This document shows, one piece after another, positions 35,645-44,429 of a stretch of 64,000 nucleotides of DNA; the stretch's first letter is position 1; each line of letters begins with the position of its first letter. The notes under the pieces are model-generated. The model did not search any database, was not told the origin of the DNA, and saw only the letters and a program-made list of their open reading frames with translations. The position numbers and the translations under genes are program-made. The DNA comes from G958295935 sp965224235 (GTDB taxonomy: Bacteria > Chloroflexota > Dehalococcoidia > Lucifugimonadales > Lucifugimonadaceae): the NCBI GenBank assembly GCA_965224235.1, contig CBDCYP010000002.1, positions 1,116,001-1,180,000 on the forward strand, written 5' to 3'.

Positions 35645-36643
35645 ATGGCAGAGCTTTACTACGACAAAGACATTGACGATTCGCCCTTGAGAGACAAGAC
35701 GGTGGCCGTAATCGGTTACGGAAGCCAGGGCCACGCCCACGCTCTGAATCTCAAGGAGAGCGGCTTCGACGTGATCATTGGCCTGTACGAGGGCAGTCGC
35801 AGCAAGGCGAAGGCCGAGGCAGACGGCATTGAAGTTGTCGAGAACGCCGAAGCGGCAAAACGCGCCGACGTCATAGTCATGCTGCTGCCCGACACGAAAC
35901 AGGCGCAGGTATACAGGGAGGACGTTGAGCCTCACCTAACCTCAGGCAAAACGCTGCTGTTCGCGCATGGATTCACCATCCATTACGGGCAGATTACCCC
36001 GCCTGAAGAGGTGGATGTGGTGATGATCGCCCCCAAGGCGCCCGGGCACCGGGTTCGCGCGGTGTTTGCCGAGGGCTTGGGGGTTCCGTGCCTTGTAGCC
36101 GTGCATCAGGACTCCAGCGGCCAGGCCAGAGACCTGGCGCTGGCTTACGGGAAGGGCATCGGGGGTGGACGCGCCGGCATATTGAACACAACTTTCAAGG
36201 AAGAGACCGAAACCGACCTCTTCGGCGAACAGGCCGTGCTTTGCGGCGGCGTTACGGCCCTTATCAAGGCTGGGTACGAGGTGCTTACGGAGGCCGGGTA
36301 CCAGCCAGAGTCGGCCTATTTCGAGGTGCTACACGAACTAAAATTGATTGTCGACCTCATCTACCAGGGCGGGCTCGGATACATGCGGTACTCCGTAAGC
36401 GAGACCGCCGAGTACGGGGACTACACGCGCGGGCCCGTCATCGTGGACGAGGAGGTCAAGGACAAGATGCGGAAGGTCCTGGCCGACATACAGTCCGGCG
36501 CGTTCGCCAAAGAATGGATAGCCGAGAACGACGAAGGGCTGCATCGATTCAACCAACTGCGGAAAGAGAACGCTGAGCACCCGATCGAATCTGTAGGAAA
36601 AGAACTACGGGACATGATGCCGTGGCTGGAAGCTACGACGTGA
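35645..36643 (+). CDS. ilvC: Ketol-acid reductoisomerase
   Basis: This NADPH- and Mg2+-dependent class I enzyme isomerises and reduces acetolactate or acetohydroxybutyrate. 332 residues, the standard length. It has AELYYDKD at the start, VAVIGYGSQGHAHALNL for NAD(P)H binding, the PKAPGHRVR motif, ETDLFGEQAVLCGG and GLGYMRYSVSETAEYGD. ATG at 35645 gives the family N-terminus; in-frame codons back to 35555 do not. Third gene of the operon. Confidence 0.96.
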   Translation: MAELYYDKDIDDSPLRDKTVAVIGYGSQGHAHALNLKESGFDVIIGLYEGSRSKAKAEADGIEVVENAEAAKRADVIVMLLPDTKQAQVYREDVEPHLTSGKTLLFAHGFTIHYGQITPPEEVDVVMIAPKAPGHRVRAVFAEGLGVPCLVAVHQDSSGQARDLALAYGKGIGGGRAGILNTTFKEETETDLFGEQAVLCGGVTALIKAGYEVLTEAGYQPESAYFEVLHELKLIVDLIYQGGLGYMRYSVSETAEYGDYTRGPVIVDEEVKDKMRKVLADIQSGAFAKEWIAENDEGLHRFNQLRKENAEHPIESVGKELRDMMPWLEATT

Positions 36644-36728
36644 TTGCGCTTTCCGCCTGATTCCTGACCTCCGACAGGTCGATTGAGTGCGGGCGGCCCG
36701 TCAAATCCCCGAAGAGAGAGACCTGACA

Positions 36729-38306
36729 ATGACAACACAGACCAGAGGCGAAACCGAAGACCGGGTAGTTATCTTCGATACCACGCTGCGCGACGGCGAG
36801 CAGTCGGCTGGCGCAGGCCTTACGGTCGAAGAGAAGCTGCGAATCGCCCACCAGCTTGCACAGTTGGGCGTGGATGTTATTGAAGCCGGATTCGCGGCCA
36901 GTTCGCCGGGCGACTTCGAAGCGGTCCAACGCGCTTCCCGTGAAATCAAGGGACCGGTAATAGCGACTCTCGCCAGGGCTGTCGCCGGTGACATCGACGC
37001 GGCCGGGCGCGCCCTAGAATTTGCGGAACGGCCTCGCATACACACATTTCTTTCGTCTTCGGAAATCCACCTCCTGCACCAAATGAGGCGAGACCGCGAG
37101 ACGATCATGGGAATGGCGGTTGAGGCCGTGGCGAGGGCGAAGACGTACGTCGACGACGTCGAATTTTCTCCCATGGACGCCTCACGAACCGAGCCGGAGT
37201 ACCTGTACGCCATGCTGAAGGAGGTCATCGACGCGGGGGCGACAACGGTCAACATTCCGGACACCGTTGGCTACAGCAACCCTGCGGAGTTCGGCGCCCT
37301 CATCCGGGGCATTTTCGAAAACGTCCCGAACATCGACCGCGCAGTCGTCAGTGTCCACTGTCACAACGACCTGGGAATGGCGGTATCGAATAGCCTTGCC
37401 GCCGTGGAGAACGGCGCCCGCCAGATAGAGGGGTGCATCAACGGACTTGGCGAGCGCGCCGGCAACGCGGCCCTTGAAGAGGTCATCATGGCCATCAAGA
37501 CGCGGCCGGACCACTATCGCACCTCGACCGGCATCGTCACCAAAGAACTCGGGCCGACGAGCCGCTTGATCAGCACAATATTCGGGTTTCCGATTCAGTA
37601 CAACAAGGCCATCGTCGGGCAGAACGCTTTTCGGCACTCTTCCGGGATTCATCAGGACGGTTACCTGAAGGAGCGAACCACGTTCGAGATCATGGAGCCC
37701 GAATCGGTCGGCTGGCGAGGGGAGGCGTTGGTGCTCGGGAAGCTCAGCGGCCGCGCCGGCCTGCGCTCCAGGCTTGCCGACCTCGGCTACCCCCTGTCCG
37801 AAGAAGAGTTGTCTGACGTTTTTGTCTCGTTTAAGGCATTGGCTGATCGCAGACGCGAGGTCACAGATGCCGATCTTGAAGCGCTCATGGCGGAGCAACA
37901 CCGATTCAGCGATGCGGTGCGCGGGTACAAGGTCGGCGTAGTGCACGTGGTCTGCGGGAGTGACGTGACGCCGGAGGCGACGGTGTCCCTTGACTGTCCG
38001 GACGGGAGCAATCGGACCCGCGCGGTGCAGGGGACAGGGCCAGTGGATGCCGTGTGCAAGGCAATCGATGCCATGATCGAAGAACGCGTCAAGCTAACTG
38101 AATTTGCAGTGAATTCGGTAACCGAGGGTCTGGACGCCATTGGAGAGGTGACGATCCGGATAGATAAAGACGGTTCGATCTATACAGGTCGCGGCGGCGA
38201 CACTGATATCGTCGTAGCCGCGGCAAAGGCGTACATAAACGCCATTAACCGGGCGCTGACTATCGGATCGCGGGTCCCGGCAGTTGAAATTCCAGGGACG
38301 GTCTGA
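36729..38306 (+). CDS. leuA: 2-isopropylmalate synthase
   Basis: This enzyme condenses 2-ketoisovalerate with acetyl-CoA, the committed step to leucine. About 525 residues. The N-terminal TIM barrel has IFDTTLRDGEQSAGAGL, VDDVEFSPMDASRTEPEYL, VHCHNDLGMAVSNSLAAVE and INGLGERAGNAALEEV. A linker with HSSGIHQDGYLK follows, then a C-terminal LeuA dimer domain from about residue 395 that binds leucine for feedback control. ATG at 36729 follows AGAGAGA. Confidence 0.95.
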   Translation: MTTQTRGETEDRVVIFDTTLRDGEQSAGAGLTVEEKLRIAHQLAQLGVDVIEAGFAASSPGDFEAVQRASREIKGPVIATLARAVAGDIDAAGRALEFAERPRIHTFLSSSEIHLLHQMRRDRETIMGMAVEAVARAKTYVDDVEFSPMDASRTEPEYLYAMLKEVIDAGATTVNIPDTVGYSNPAEFGALIRGIFENVPNIDRAVVSVHCHNDLGMAVSNSLAAVENGARQIEGCINGLGERAGNAALEEVIMAIKTRPDHYRTSTGIVTKELGPTSRLISTIFGFPIQYNKAIVGQNAFRHSSGIHQDGYLKERTTFEIMEPESVGWRGEALVLGKLSGRAGLRSRLADLGYPLSEEELSDVFVSFKALADRRREVTDADLEALMAEQHRFSDAVRGYKVGVVHVVCGSDVTPEATVSLDCPDGSNRTRAVQGTGPVDAVCKAIDAMIEERVKLTEFAVNSVTEGLDAIGEVTIRIDKDGSIYTGRGGDTDIVVAAAKAYINAINRALTIGSRVPAVEIPGTV

Positions 38307-38488
38307 GCGGATCGTCGAAGTCGCGGGGTCTTACCTCGTGTCGGCGGTGATCGGTCACGCTTTTGCCGACGCTTTTTTGAATCACGATTTAGGGGCGCGG
38401 GTCTCAGCGCGCCAATAGACTTGCATAGCTGAAGTAACATCACAGTTGACGCCAGCCGCGGCCGGCCGGCTCAGGAGTTGAATTCGTC

Positions 38489-39898
38489 GTGGCGAAAACG
38501 ATGTTCGAAAAGATATGGAATGAGCACGTGGTTGCGGCTCCGGAAGGCCAACCACCGCTGCTGTATATCGATCTGCATCTTGTCCACGAGGTCACTTCGC
38601 CGCAAGCGTTTGAAGGATTGCGGATTGCAGGCAGAAGCGTAAGGCGACCGGATCTGACCATCGCAACGGTCGATCACAACGTGCCTACGGATCTGCGCCC
38701 GTCGCCCATCACCGACGACATCGCCAGGAAGCAGATCGAGGCGCTAAGGGAGAACTGCAAAGACTTCGGCGTAACGCTTTACGACGTAGAGTCGCCCCGA
38801 CAGGGCATTGTCCACGTAATCGGTCCGGAACTCGGCTACACGCAGCCCGGCCAGACCATAGTTTGCGGCGACTCCCACACCTCCACGCACGGGGCCTTTG
38901 GGGCATTGGCATTTGGCATCGGCACATCGGAGGTCGAACACGTTCTGGCAACGCAGACGCTGCGTCAGCAGAGGCCGAAGACGATGGAGGTCCGGTTCGC
39001 CGGAGATCTGCCCATCGGCGTAGGCGCAAAGGACATGATCCTCGCGACCATCGGACAACTGGGCGTCGCCGGGGGCGTCGGCCGTGTATTCGAGTACACC
39101 GGCCCAGCAATTCGCGATCTCAACATGGAAGGCCGCATGACGATCTGCAACATGACCATTGAGGGCGGCGCCCGCGCAGGCATGATCGCGCCTGACGACA
39201 CGACGTTCGAATGGCTCGAAGAGCGTCCCCACGCTCCCAGAGGGCAGGACTTCTACAAGGCGGTCGACTACTGGCGGTCGATCGTCACCGACGAATGCGC
39301 AGAGTTCGACTCGACCGTTGTAGTCGAGTGCGAGAAACTGGCGCCATACGTCAGTTGGGGGACTAACCCCGGCCAAGTTGCCAAGATCACCGACTCGGTG
39401 CCGGACCCTGCCGACTTCGACGACCCTGCCGATCAGGAGAACGCCGCCCGGGCGCTTGAGTACATGGGCCTTGACGGCGGCACACCGATTCAGGAGATAC
39501 GGATCGACCGGGTGTTCATCGGCTCTTGTACCAATGGGAGGTTGGAGGACCTGCGTTCTGCGGCCCGGGTAGTCAAGGGCAAGATGGTTGCGCCGGGCGT
39601 GCGCGCCATGGTCGTGCCCGGCTCGACGGGGGTAAAGCTCATGGCGGAGCGGGAAGGGCTTGACGAGGTTTTCAAGTCCGCGGGATTCGAATGGCGCGAG
39701 TCGGGCTGCTCGATGTGCCTGGGTATGAACCCCGACATTCTTGCCCCGGGCGAGCGGTGCGCGTCCACGTCCAACCGGAACTTTGAAGGCCGGCAGGGCA
39801 AGGGAGGGCGCACGCACCTGGTGAGCCCCGCTATGGCGGCCGCGGCGGGGACGGCCGGCCGCTTCGTGGATATCAGCGATTGGGACCTGGAGGACTGA
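38489..39898 (+). CDS. leuC: 3-isopropylmalate dehydratase large subunit
   Basis: An aconitase-family [4Fe-4S] enzyme that isomerises 2- to 3-isopropylmalate together with LeuD. 469 residues. It has AKTMFEKIWNEHVV, VDHNVPT, ICGDSHTSTHGAFGALAFG and IGSCTNGRLEDLRSAA (first cluster Cys). GCSMCLGMNPD supplies the other two cluster cysteines, and STSNRNFEGRQGKGGRTHL closes it. GTG at 38489 follows CAGGAG. A 180-base gap separates it from leuA. Confidence 0.96.
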   Translation: MAKTMFEKIWNEHVVAAPEGQPPLLYIDLHLVHEVTSPQAFEGLRIAGRSVRRPDLTIATVDHNVPTDLRPSPITDDIARKQIEALRENCKDFGVTLYDVESPRQGIVHVIGPELGYTQPGQTIVCGDSHTSTHGAFGALAFGIGTSEVEHVLATQTLRQQRPKTMEVRFAGDLPIGVGAKDMILATIGQLGVAGGVGRVFEYTGPAIRDLNMEGRMTICNMTIEGGARAGMIAPDDTTFEWLEERPHAPRGQDFYKAVDYWRSIVTDECAEFDSTVVVECEKLAPYVSWGTNPGQVAKITDSVPDPADFDDPADQENAARALEYMGLDGGTPIQEIRIDRVFIGSCTNGRLEDLRSAARVVKGKMVAPGVRAMVVPGSTGVKLMAEREGLDEVFKSAGFEWRESGCSMCLGMNPDILAPGERCASTSNRNFEGRQGKGGRTHLVSPAMAAAAGTAGRFVDISDWDLED

Positions 39899-39901
39899 GT
39901 C

Positions 39902-40963
39902 GTGGTTCGAATTTCCACGCCCGGCGGCGGCGATGGCAAGGAAAGAGGCCGCGTTCGCGGCGCATGGCGGCGCGTTAGCGGTAGAGAGGACCTCGATCAA
40001 GCGATGCGCGCGCGGTTCGACCCGTACAGCTACGAGTCGAACTGGAAGACGCTACGCTGGCTCATTGCCTTTCTGGGGGTATGGATAGCCCTGTCATGGG
40101 CACTGGCGTTCAACGACAACAACACCGCCGAATATCTAAAAGATATGTCCGAGATGGGGCTGACGACCACCCCGCCGGGCGACATATTCCCCGCGACGGT
40201 GATCGCGTATTCGAAGGTCGAGGGGATCAGGTGCGACTCGGTTGAAGAGGTCGTGACCTTTACGGAACCCTGTCAGCGGGTCGTCGATGCCCAAAGAGGA
40301 TTCAATAGCCGCAAAGACCGGGGCAACCTGATGTTCGCCGGCCTCATCGTGATGCTCATCGTAATCTCGTTCCCGTTCTCCACGGTCATTCATCGCGCAA
40401 GCCGGAACTTGCCGACTCTGAAGTCGTCCGGCCAGCGGTTTTCGCCGGACTCCGCGGTCATATGGTTTTTTGTCCCGATAATAAACATCGTCAGACCGGC
40501 TCAGGCGATTATGGAACTATTCAAGGCCAGCGATCCGTCCGCGAGCGTCAACGAAACCGAGGACTGGAAACGCGTCGGCAAGGTACCCGCTATCGTGTAT
40601 ATCTGGGCCATTGCGTGGGGCGCTGCGCTGATATTCAACCCGATACTCGTGCAAAGGGTCTACTTCCGTCCCGGGGACACCATCGAAGGGGCGATCTCGA
40701 CGCTGCAGACGACGGTGTGGTCAGACGTCTTTTTCGGAGCGGCGGGTGTGTTCGCCATATTGATGACGACCGCGCTCCACTTCCGGCAGGAAGCCCGGCG
40801 CGCAAAGGCGGGTGATTTCGTCTACACTCCGCCGCCTCCCGAACTCGACCTGATACAGCAGGCGCGGCAAGAGCGTAAAAGCAAATCAACCCCGCGACTT
40901 GGCGGCCGTGTTGGAAAATCACGCGCCGGTATTCGGACCAGTGGACGCGACCGGACCGAATGA
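39902..40963 (+). CDS. DUF4328-type membrane protein inside the leu operon
   Basis: A 353-residue protein lying between leuC and leuD, only 3 bases after the leuC stop and ending 58 bases before the leuD start. It has four hydrophobic helices, at about residues 52-70, 143-160, 225-245 and 280-297. The segment FSPDSAVIWFFVPIINIVRPAQAI is split here as FSPDSAVIWFFVPI and INIVRPAQAIMELFKAS, the DUF4328 hallmark. A basic N-terminus and a long basic C-terminal tail are both predicted cytoplasmic. The family has no known function. Transport or sensing of branched-chain intermediates is a guess from position only. It starts with GTG at 39902. Confidence 0.82.
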   Translation: MVRISTPGGGDGKERGRVRGAWRRVSGREDLDQAMRARFDPYSYESNWKTLRWLIAFLGVWIALSWALAFNDNNTAEYLKDMSEMGLTTTPPGDIFPATVIAYSKVEGIRCDSVEEVVTFTEPCQRVVDAQRGFNSRKDRGNLMFAGLIVMLIVISFPFSTVIHRASRNLPTLKSSGQRFSPDSAVIWFFVPIINIVRPAQAIMELFKASDPSASVNETEDWKRVGKVPAIVYIWAIAWGAALIFNPILVQRVYFRPGDTIEGAISTLQTTVWSDVFFGAAGVFAILMTTALHFRQEARRAKAGDFVYTPPPPELDLIQQARQERKSKSTPRLGGRVGKSRAGIRTSGRDRTE

Positions 40964-41021
40964 TCACCGCGCGGGCGATGGGCCCGGCGCGTTCCAGACG
41001 CACACCGGACCGGGAGACAGC

Positions 41022-41624
41022 ATGCGAACTTTCACGAAATTGACGGGGCTGGCCGCACCGCTCGACCGGGCGAACGTCGATACCGATCAGATTATTCCCA
41101 AGCAGTTTCTCAAGCGCATCGAGCGAACCGGCTTCGGCGAGTTCGCGTTTTTCGACTGGCGATACCTCGAAGACGGGGTCCCCAATCCCGACTTTGTGCT
41201 CAATGGCCGCCAGTACGAGGGCGCCTCGATTCTTGTCGCCGGGCGCAATTTCGGCTCCGGTTCGTCCCGGGAGCACGCGCCGTGGGCCCTTGGCGAGTAC
41301 GGCTTCCGGGCGGTGATCGCGCCAAGTTTCGGCGACATTTTCAGGAGTAACTGCATGCAGAACGGCATGCTGCCCGTCGTCCTTGGCGAAGACGAGGTCG
41401 ACACCTTAATGGCTAGGGCGCTCCGGCAAGACGAGTATCGCATCACGATCGACCTGGAGTCGCAGAGTGTGACGGATGAGTCGGGATTCAGCGGGCAGTT
41501 CGACATCGACGAATACCGAAAAGACTCCCTGCTAATGGGGTTGGACGACATCGGCAGGACACTCGAACTCGAAGATGACATAGCCGCTTTCGAGGCGTCC
41601 CGCTCGGTTGTCCGAGTCGGTTAA
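41022..41624 (+). CDS. leuD: 3-isopropylmalate dehydratase small subunit
   Basis: The swivel-domain partner of LeuC, 200 residues. It begins RTFTKLTGLAAPLDRANVDTD and has DQIIPKQFLKRIERTGFGEF, ILVAGRNFGSGSSREHAPWAL and FGDIFRSNCMQNGMLPV, all family signatures. ATG at 41022 follows CGGGAGA. The separation from leuC by a membrane-protein gene is unusual, as the two are normally adjacent. Confidence 0.96.
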   Translation: MRTFTKLTGLAAPLDRANVDTDQIIPKQFLKRIERTGFGEFAFFDWRYLEDGVPNPDFVLNGRQYEGASILVAGRNFGSGSSREHAPWALGEYGFRAVIAPSFGDIFRSNCMQNGMLPVVLGEDEVDTLMARALRQDEYRITIDLESQSVTDESGFSGQFDIDEYRKDSLLMGLDDIGRTLELEDDIAAFEASRSVVRVG

Positions 41625-41676
41625 TCGGCAGCCGGTCATCCGGTTGACCCATTTTGCATGACAGGAGAAGCCACCA

Positions 41677-42783
41677 GTGCAAGCGCGTATAGCAGTTCTC
41701 GGGGGTGACGGCATCGGACCAGAGGTCACGGCCGAAGGGGTGAAGGTTCTTGGCGCCGTGGCGGACCGTTTCGGCCACGAGTTCGAGTTCATGCCGGCGG
41801 CCGTCGGCGGCAACGCGATGGACGACTACGGAACGCCGCTGCCGGAAGTGGCTATGCAGACGGTGCTGGCGTCGGATGCCGTTCTCCTGGGCGCAGTTGG
41901 CGGTCCCAAGTGGGATGACCCGGCGGCGGAGTCACGGCCGGAAGACGGTGTACTCGGGCTTCGCAAGAACCTCGGGCTCTTCGCCAACCTGCGTCCGGTG
42001 AAGGTGTACCCGCAACTTATCCACAGCAGCCCGCTCCGGCCTGAGCGGCTGTCGGGAGTGGATTTCGTCATCATTAGGGAGCTGACAGGCGGCCTGTACT
42101 TCGGCAAGCCGAAGAAACGGTGGAATACGAGCCGCGGCCGCAGGGCTGTGGATAGCCTGAAGTACACGGAGCAGGAAATTGAACGCGTGGCCCGCGTCGG
42201 ATTCGAATTGGCAAGGACCCGGCGGAACCGGCTGCACTCGCTCGACAAGATGAACGTCATGCAGACGTCGCGGCTTTGGAGGGAGATTGTCACTGAACTC
42301 GGCGCCGAGTATCCGGACGTCGAGCTCATTCACATGCTCGCCGACAACGCGGCGATGCAGATTGTCACGAATCCTAACGTGTTCGACGTGATCGTCACTG
42401 AAAACACCTTTGGCGATATCTTGTCCGATGAAGCGGCCGTCATAGGCGGTTCGATGGGCATGCTGCCGTCGGCGTCCCTGTCACGCGTCCCGTCGGCAAC
42501 GCCAAAGCCGCGCAAAGGCGGGAAACCGGACCTCTACGAACCCATCCACGGCTCCGCGCCGGACATCACCGGCATGGGCATCGCCAACCCGCTGGCCGCA
42601 ATCCTTAGTTCGGCGATGCTCCTGCGGTGGTCGTTCGGCCTGCACGAAGAGGCCGACGCAGTGGAGGCGGCGGTCGAGGGCATCCTGGACGAGGGGTATC
42701 GAACTAAAGAGATCGCTATGCCCGGTGACGAAACGCTCAACACGCGCCAGATGGGCAACCTGATCGCTTCCCGCATCAACTAA
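41677..42783 (+). CDS. leuB: 3-isopropylmalate dehydrogenase
   Basis: This NAD-dependent oxidative decarboxylase makes 2-ketoisocaproate, the leucine keto acid. 368 residues. Motifs are AVLGGDGIGPEVTAEGVKVL, LLGAVGGPKWD, LRKNLGLFANLRPVKV, VIRELTGGLYFG, the Mg-binding FGDILSDEAAVIGGSMGMLPSA (split at DEAAV), and YEPIHGSAPDITG. GTG at 41677 follows CAGGAGAA. Last gene of the operon; no strong terminator is visible before the convergent gene at 42937. Confidence 0.96.
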   Translation: MQARIAVLGGDGIGPEVTAEGVKVLGAVADRFGHEFEFMPAAVGGNAMDDYGTPLPEVAMQTVLASDAVLLGAVGGPKWDDPAAESRPEDGVLGLRKNLGLFANLRPVKVYPQLIHSSPLRPERLSGVDFVIIRELTGGLYFGKPKKRWNTSRGRRAVDSLKYTEQEIERVARVGFELARTRRNRLHSLDKMNVMQTSRLWREIVTELGAEYPDVELIHMLADNAAMQIVTNPNVFDVIVTENTFGDILSDEAAVIGGSMGMLPSASLSRVPSATPKPRKGGKPDLYEPIHGSAPDITGMGIANPLAAILSSAMLLRWSFGLHEEADAVEAAVEGILDEGYRTKEIAMPGDETLNTRQMGNLIASRIN

Positions 42784-42936
42784 CGTTTGAACGGCGTTTG
42801 GATGGCCGCGCATGTACGCCTGCCGGGGCGATGGTTGCCACGCTGTGCCCCGTATCGTAGCGGCGTATATGAATCCCGCCATACCCCTTGCCGCGGGACG
42901 CGGCCGCCGTCCTCATCGCGACGCGGAACGGCGTTG

Positions 42937-43938
42937 TTAACCGTTCGGCTTGATCGCCACCTTCACGCCCGCGGGGTTGACCGCTTCCGCGAACGCCTCG
43001 TGGACCTGTTCCATGGGGTAGGAGGTAGTCACTACGCGTTCGATGGCAGGTACCCGCGGCAGTAAGTCCAGGGCTCTGCGGTAAGCCTCGCCGCCCCCGA
43101 ACGCCCCGCGGATCGAGAGTTCGCGTAAGTGAATGTCGAACAGGTCGGCGGGCATCATGCTGCCTTGCGGGTTTACCCCGACGAGTTGCACGTTTCCCCT
43201 TGGCCTCGTAAGCCTTATCGCCTGATCGACCAGTACCGGTTTGCCCACTGCTTCACATACGACGTTCGCCCCGAGGCCGTCGGTAAGGTCGTTTATGAGT
43301 CCGTCGAGGTCGCCCGTCGTCGGGTCGATCACCATGTCTGCGCCCAACTCGGACGCAAGATTTCGGCGGGACTCTATCGGCTCCGACATGATGACTGTCC
43401 GCGCCCCCCTCAACTTCGCGAATGCCGCGGTCATCAGTCCCATAACGCCCCCGCCCATCACCAGAACGACCGCCTCGTGCGGCATCTCGAACATTTCGAG
43501 GCCCGACAGGCAGCATGCCGAAGGTTCCATTAACGCCGCTGTCCGGAGGTCGAGGTCGGGCGGTATTTGCAGCGCGTTGTATTCCGGCATCACGGCGTAT
43601 TCAGCCATGCCGTACGTTCGGCCGGCAGCGTCGCAAGACTGTCTCAGTCCTGCCCTGCAACCGGCGCAATCGCCGCACACCCACGTCGGGATGGCAACCA
43701 CCCCGCGGCCGCGGATCGATTCGTCCACTCCGGGGCCGGTTTCTACGATCACACCCGAGAACTCATGGCCCAGGATACGAGGTGCGTCGCCAGGGAACAG
43801 ACCCTGCGTCAGGTGAACATCGCTTCCGCAGATGCCTACAGTGTCCACCTTGACCACGACCTGCCCGGTTTCGGCCACAGGATCGGGCGCTTCGTCCAGC
43901 GTGAATCTGTCCTCGCCGCGCCACGTGGCAACTTTCAT
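42937..43938 (-). CDS. Zinc-type medium-chain alcohol/polyol dehydrogenase
   Basis: A 333-residue MDR-superfamily oxidoreductase. The GroES-like half carries GICGSDVHLTQG and GHEFSGVIVETG for the catalytic zinc, and the structural-zinc lobe CGDCAGCRAGLRQSC with all four cysteines. The Rossmann half has VMGGGVMGLMTAAFAKL. It resembles sorbitol, threonine and other sugar/polyol dehydrogenases, but the substrate is unknown. It is monocistronic, on the strand opposite to the leu operon. Confidence 0.88.
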   Translation of the reverse strand: MKVATWRGEDRFTLDEAPDPVAETGQVVVKVDTVGICGSDVHLTQGLFPGDAPRILGHEFSGVIVETGPGVDESIRGRGVVAIPTWVCGDCAGCRAGLRQSCDAAGRTYGMAEYAVMPEYNALQIPPDLDLRTAALMEPSACCLSGLEMFEMPHEAVVLVMGGGVMGLMTAAFAKLRGARTVIMSEPIESRRNLASELGADMVIDPTTGDLDGLINDLTDGLGANVVCEAVGKPVLVDQAIRLTRPRGNVQLVGVNPQGSMMPADLFDIHLRELSIRGAFGGGEAYRRALDLLPRVPAIERVVTTSYPMEQVHEAFAEAVNPAGVKVAIKPNG

Positions 43939-44429
43939 GTCATTGTCTCCCGCCTGTTTGCTGCGTTCATAGCCGCCGTGATTGTGACGTTATACCAATT
44001 CGTTTTGATTCCGCCGCCGAATCAGATGGTAGGGGCGGGATTCAAACCCGCCTTCGGCGTCGCCAATTGGCCGCTTTGCCGGGGACCCTCAGACCATTTC
44101 GAGGGACTGTCCATGATAAATGTGAGCGCGATTTCGGGCAGGCCGAACCGCCTCTACGCCGGTGGGTTCGTTGTCAATGATGATCACGCCGTGAATGTGG
44201 TTCCCCGATCGGGGTAGGGGAAGACGGACGGAGGTCGGCGCCCGGGATGACGGATGGGGATGCCGGTTGCAAACCCGCCGTTACGCCTGTGGGTTCGTCC
44301 TCAAAGATGATCAAACCGCCGCGCCAAATTGCGCCAGCCGCAACAGGGACGCGCGGTCTTGTGGATACGATGCGTTGAGGTGGGTAAGGTTACGTCTGCT
44401 CAGTGACTAGCTAGTGGAGCCTCAACCTC
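43939..44429. repeat. Repeat mosaic upstream of the acylase gene
   Basis: There is no gene in 491 bases. Bases 44029-44052 are GTAGGGGCGGGATTCAAACCCGCC. Bases 44065-44130 match 13840-13900 (CTCAGACCATTTCGAGG here). Bases 44197-44227 are a CCCCGATCGGGG-family copy, and 44263-44305 again show CAAACCCGCC with GTGGGTTCGTCCTCAAA. Three families therefore sit side by side, as at 1.5, 14 and 52 kb. Confidence 0.75.

Noticed and set aside
38744..40000. 418-codon minus-strand frame
   Set aside because: It is the shadow of leuC, which carries all cluster-binding motifs.
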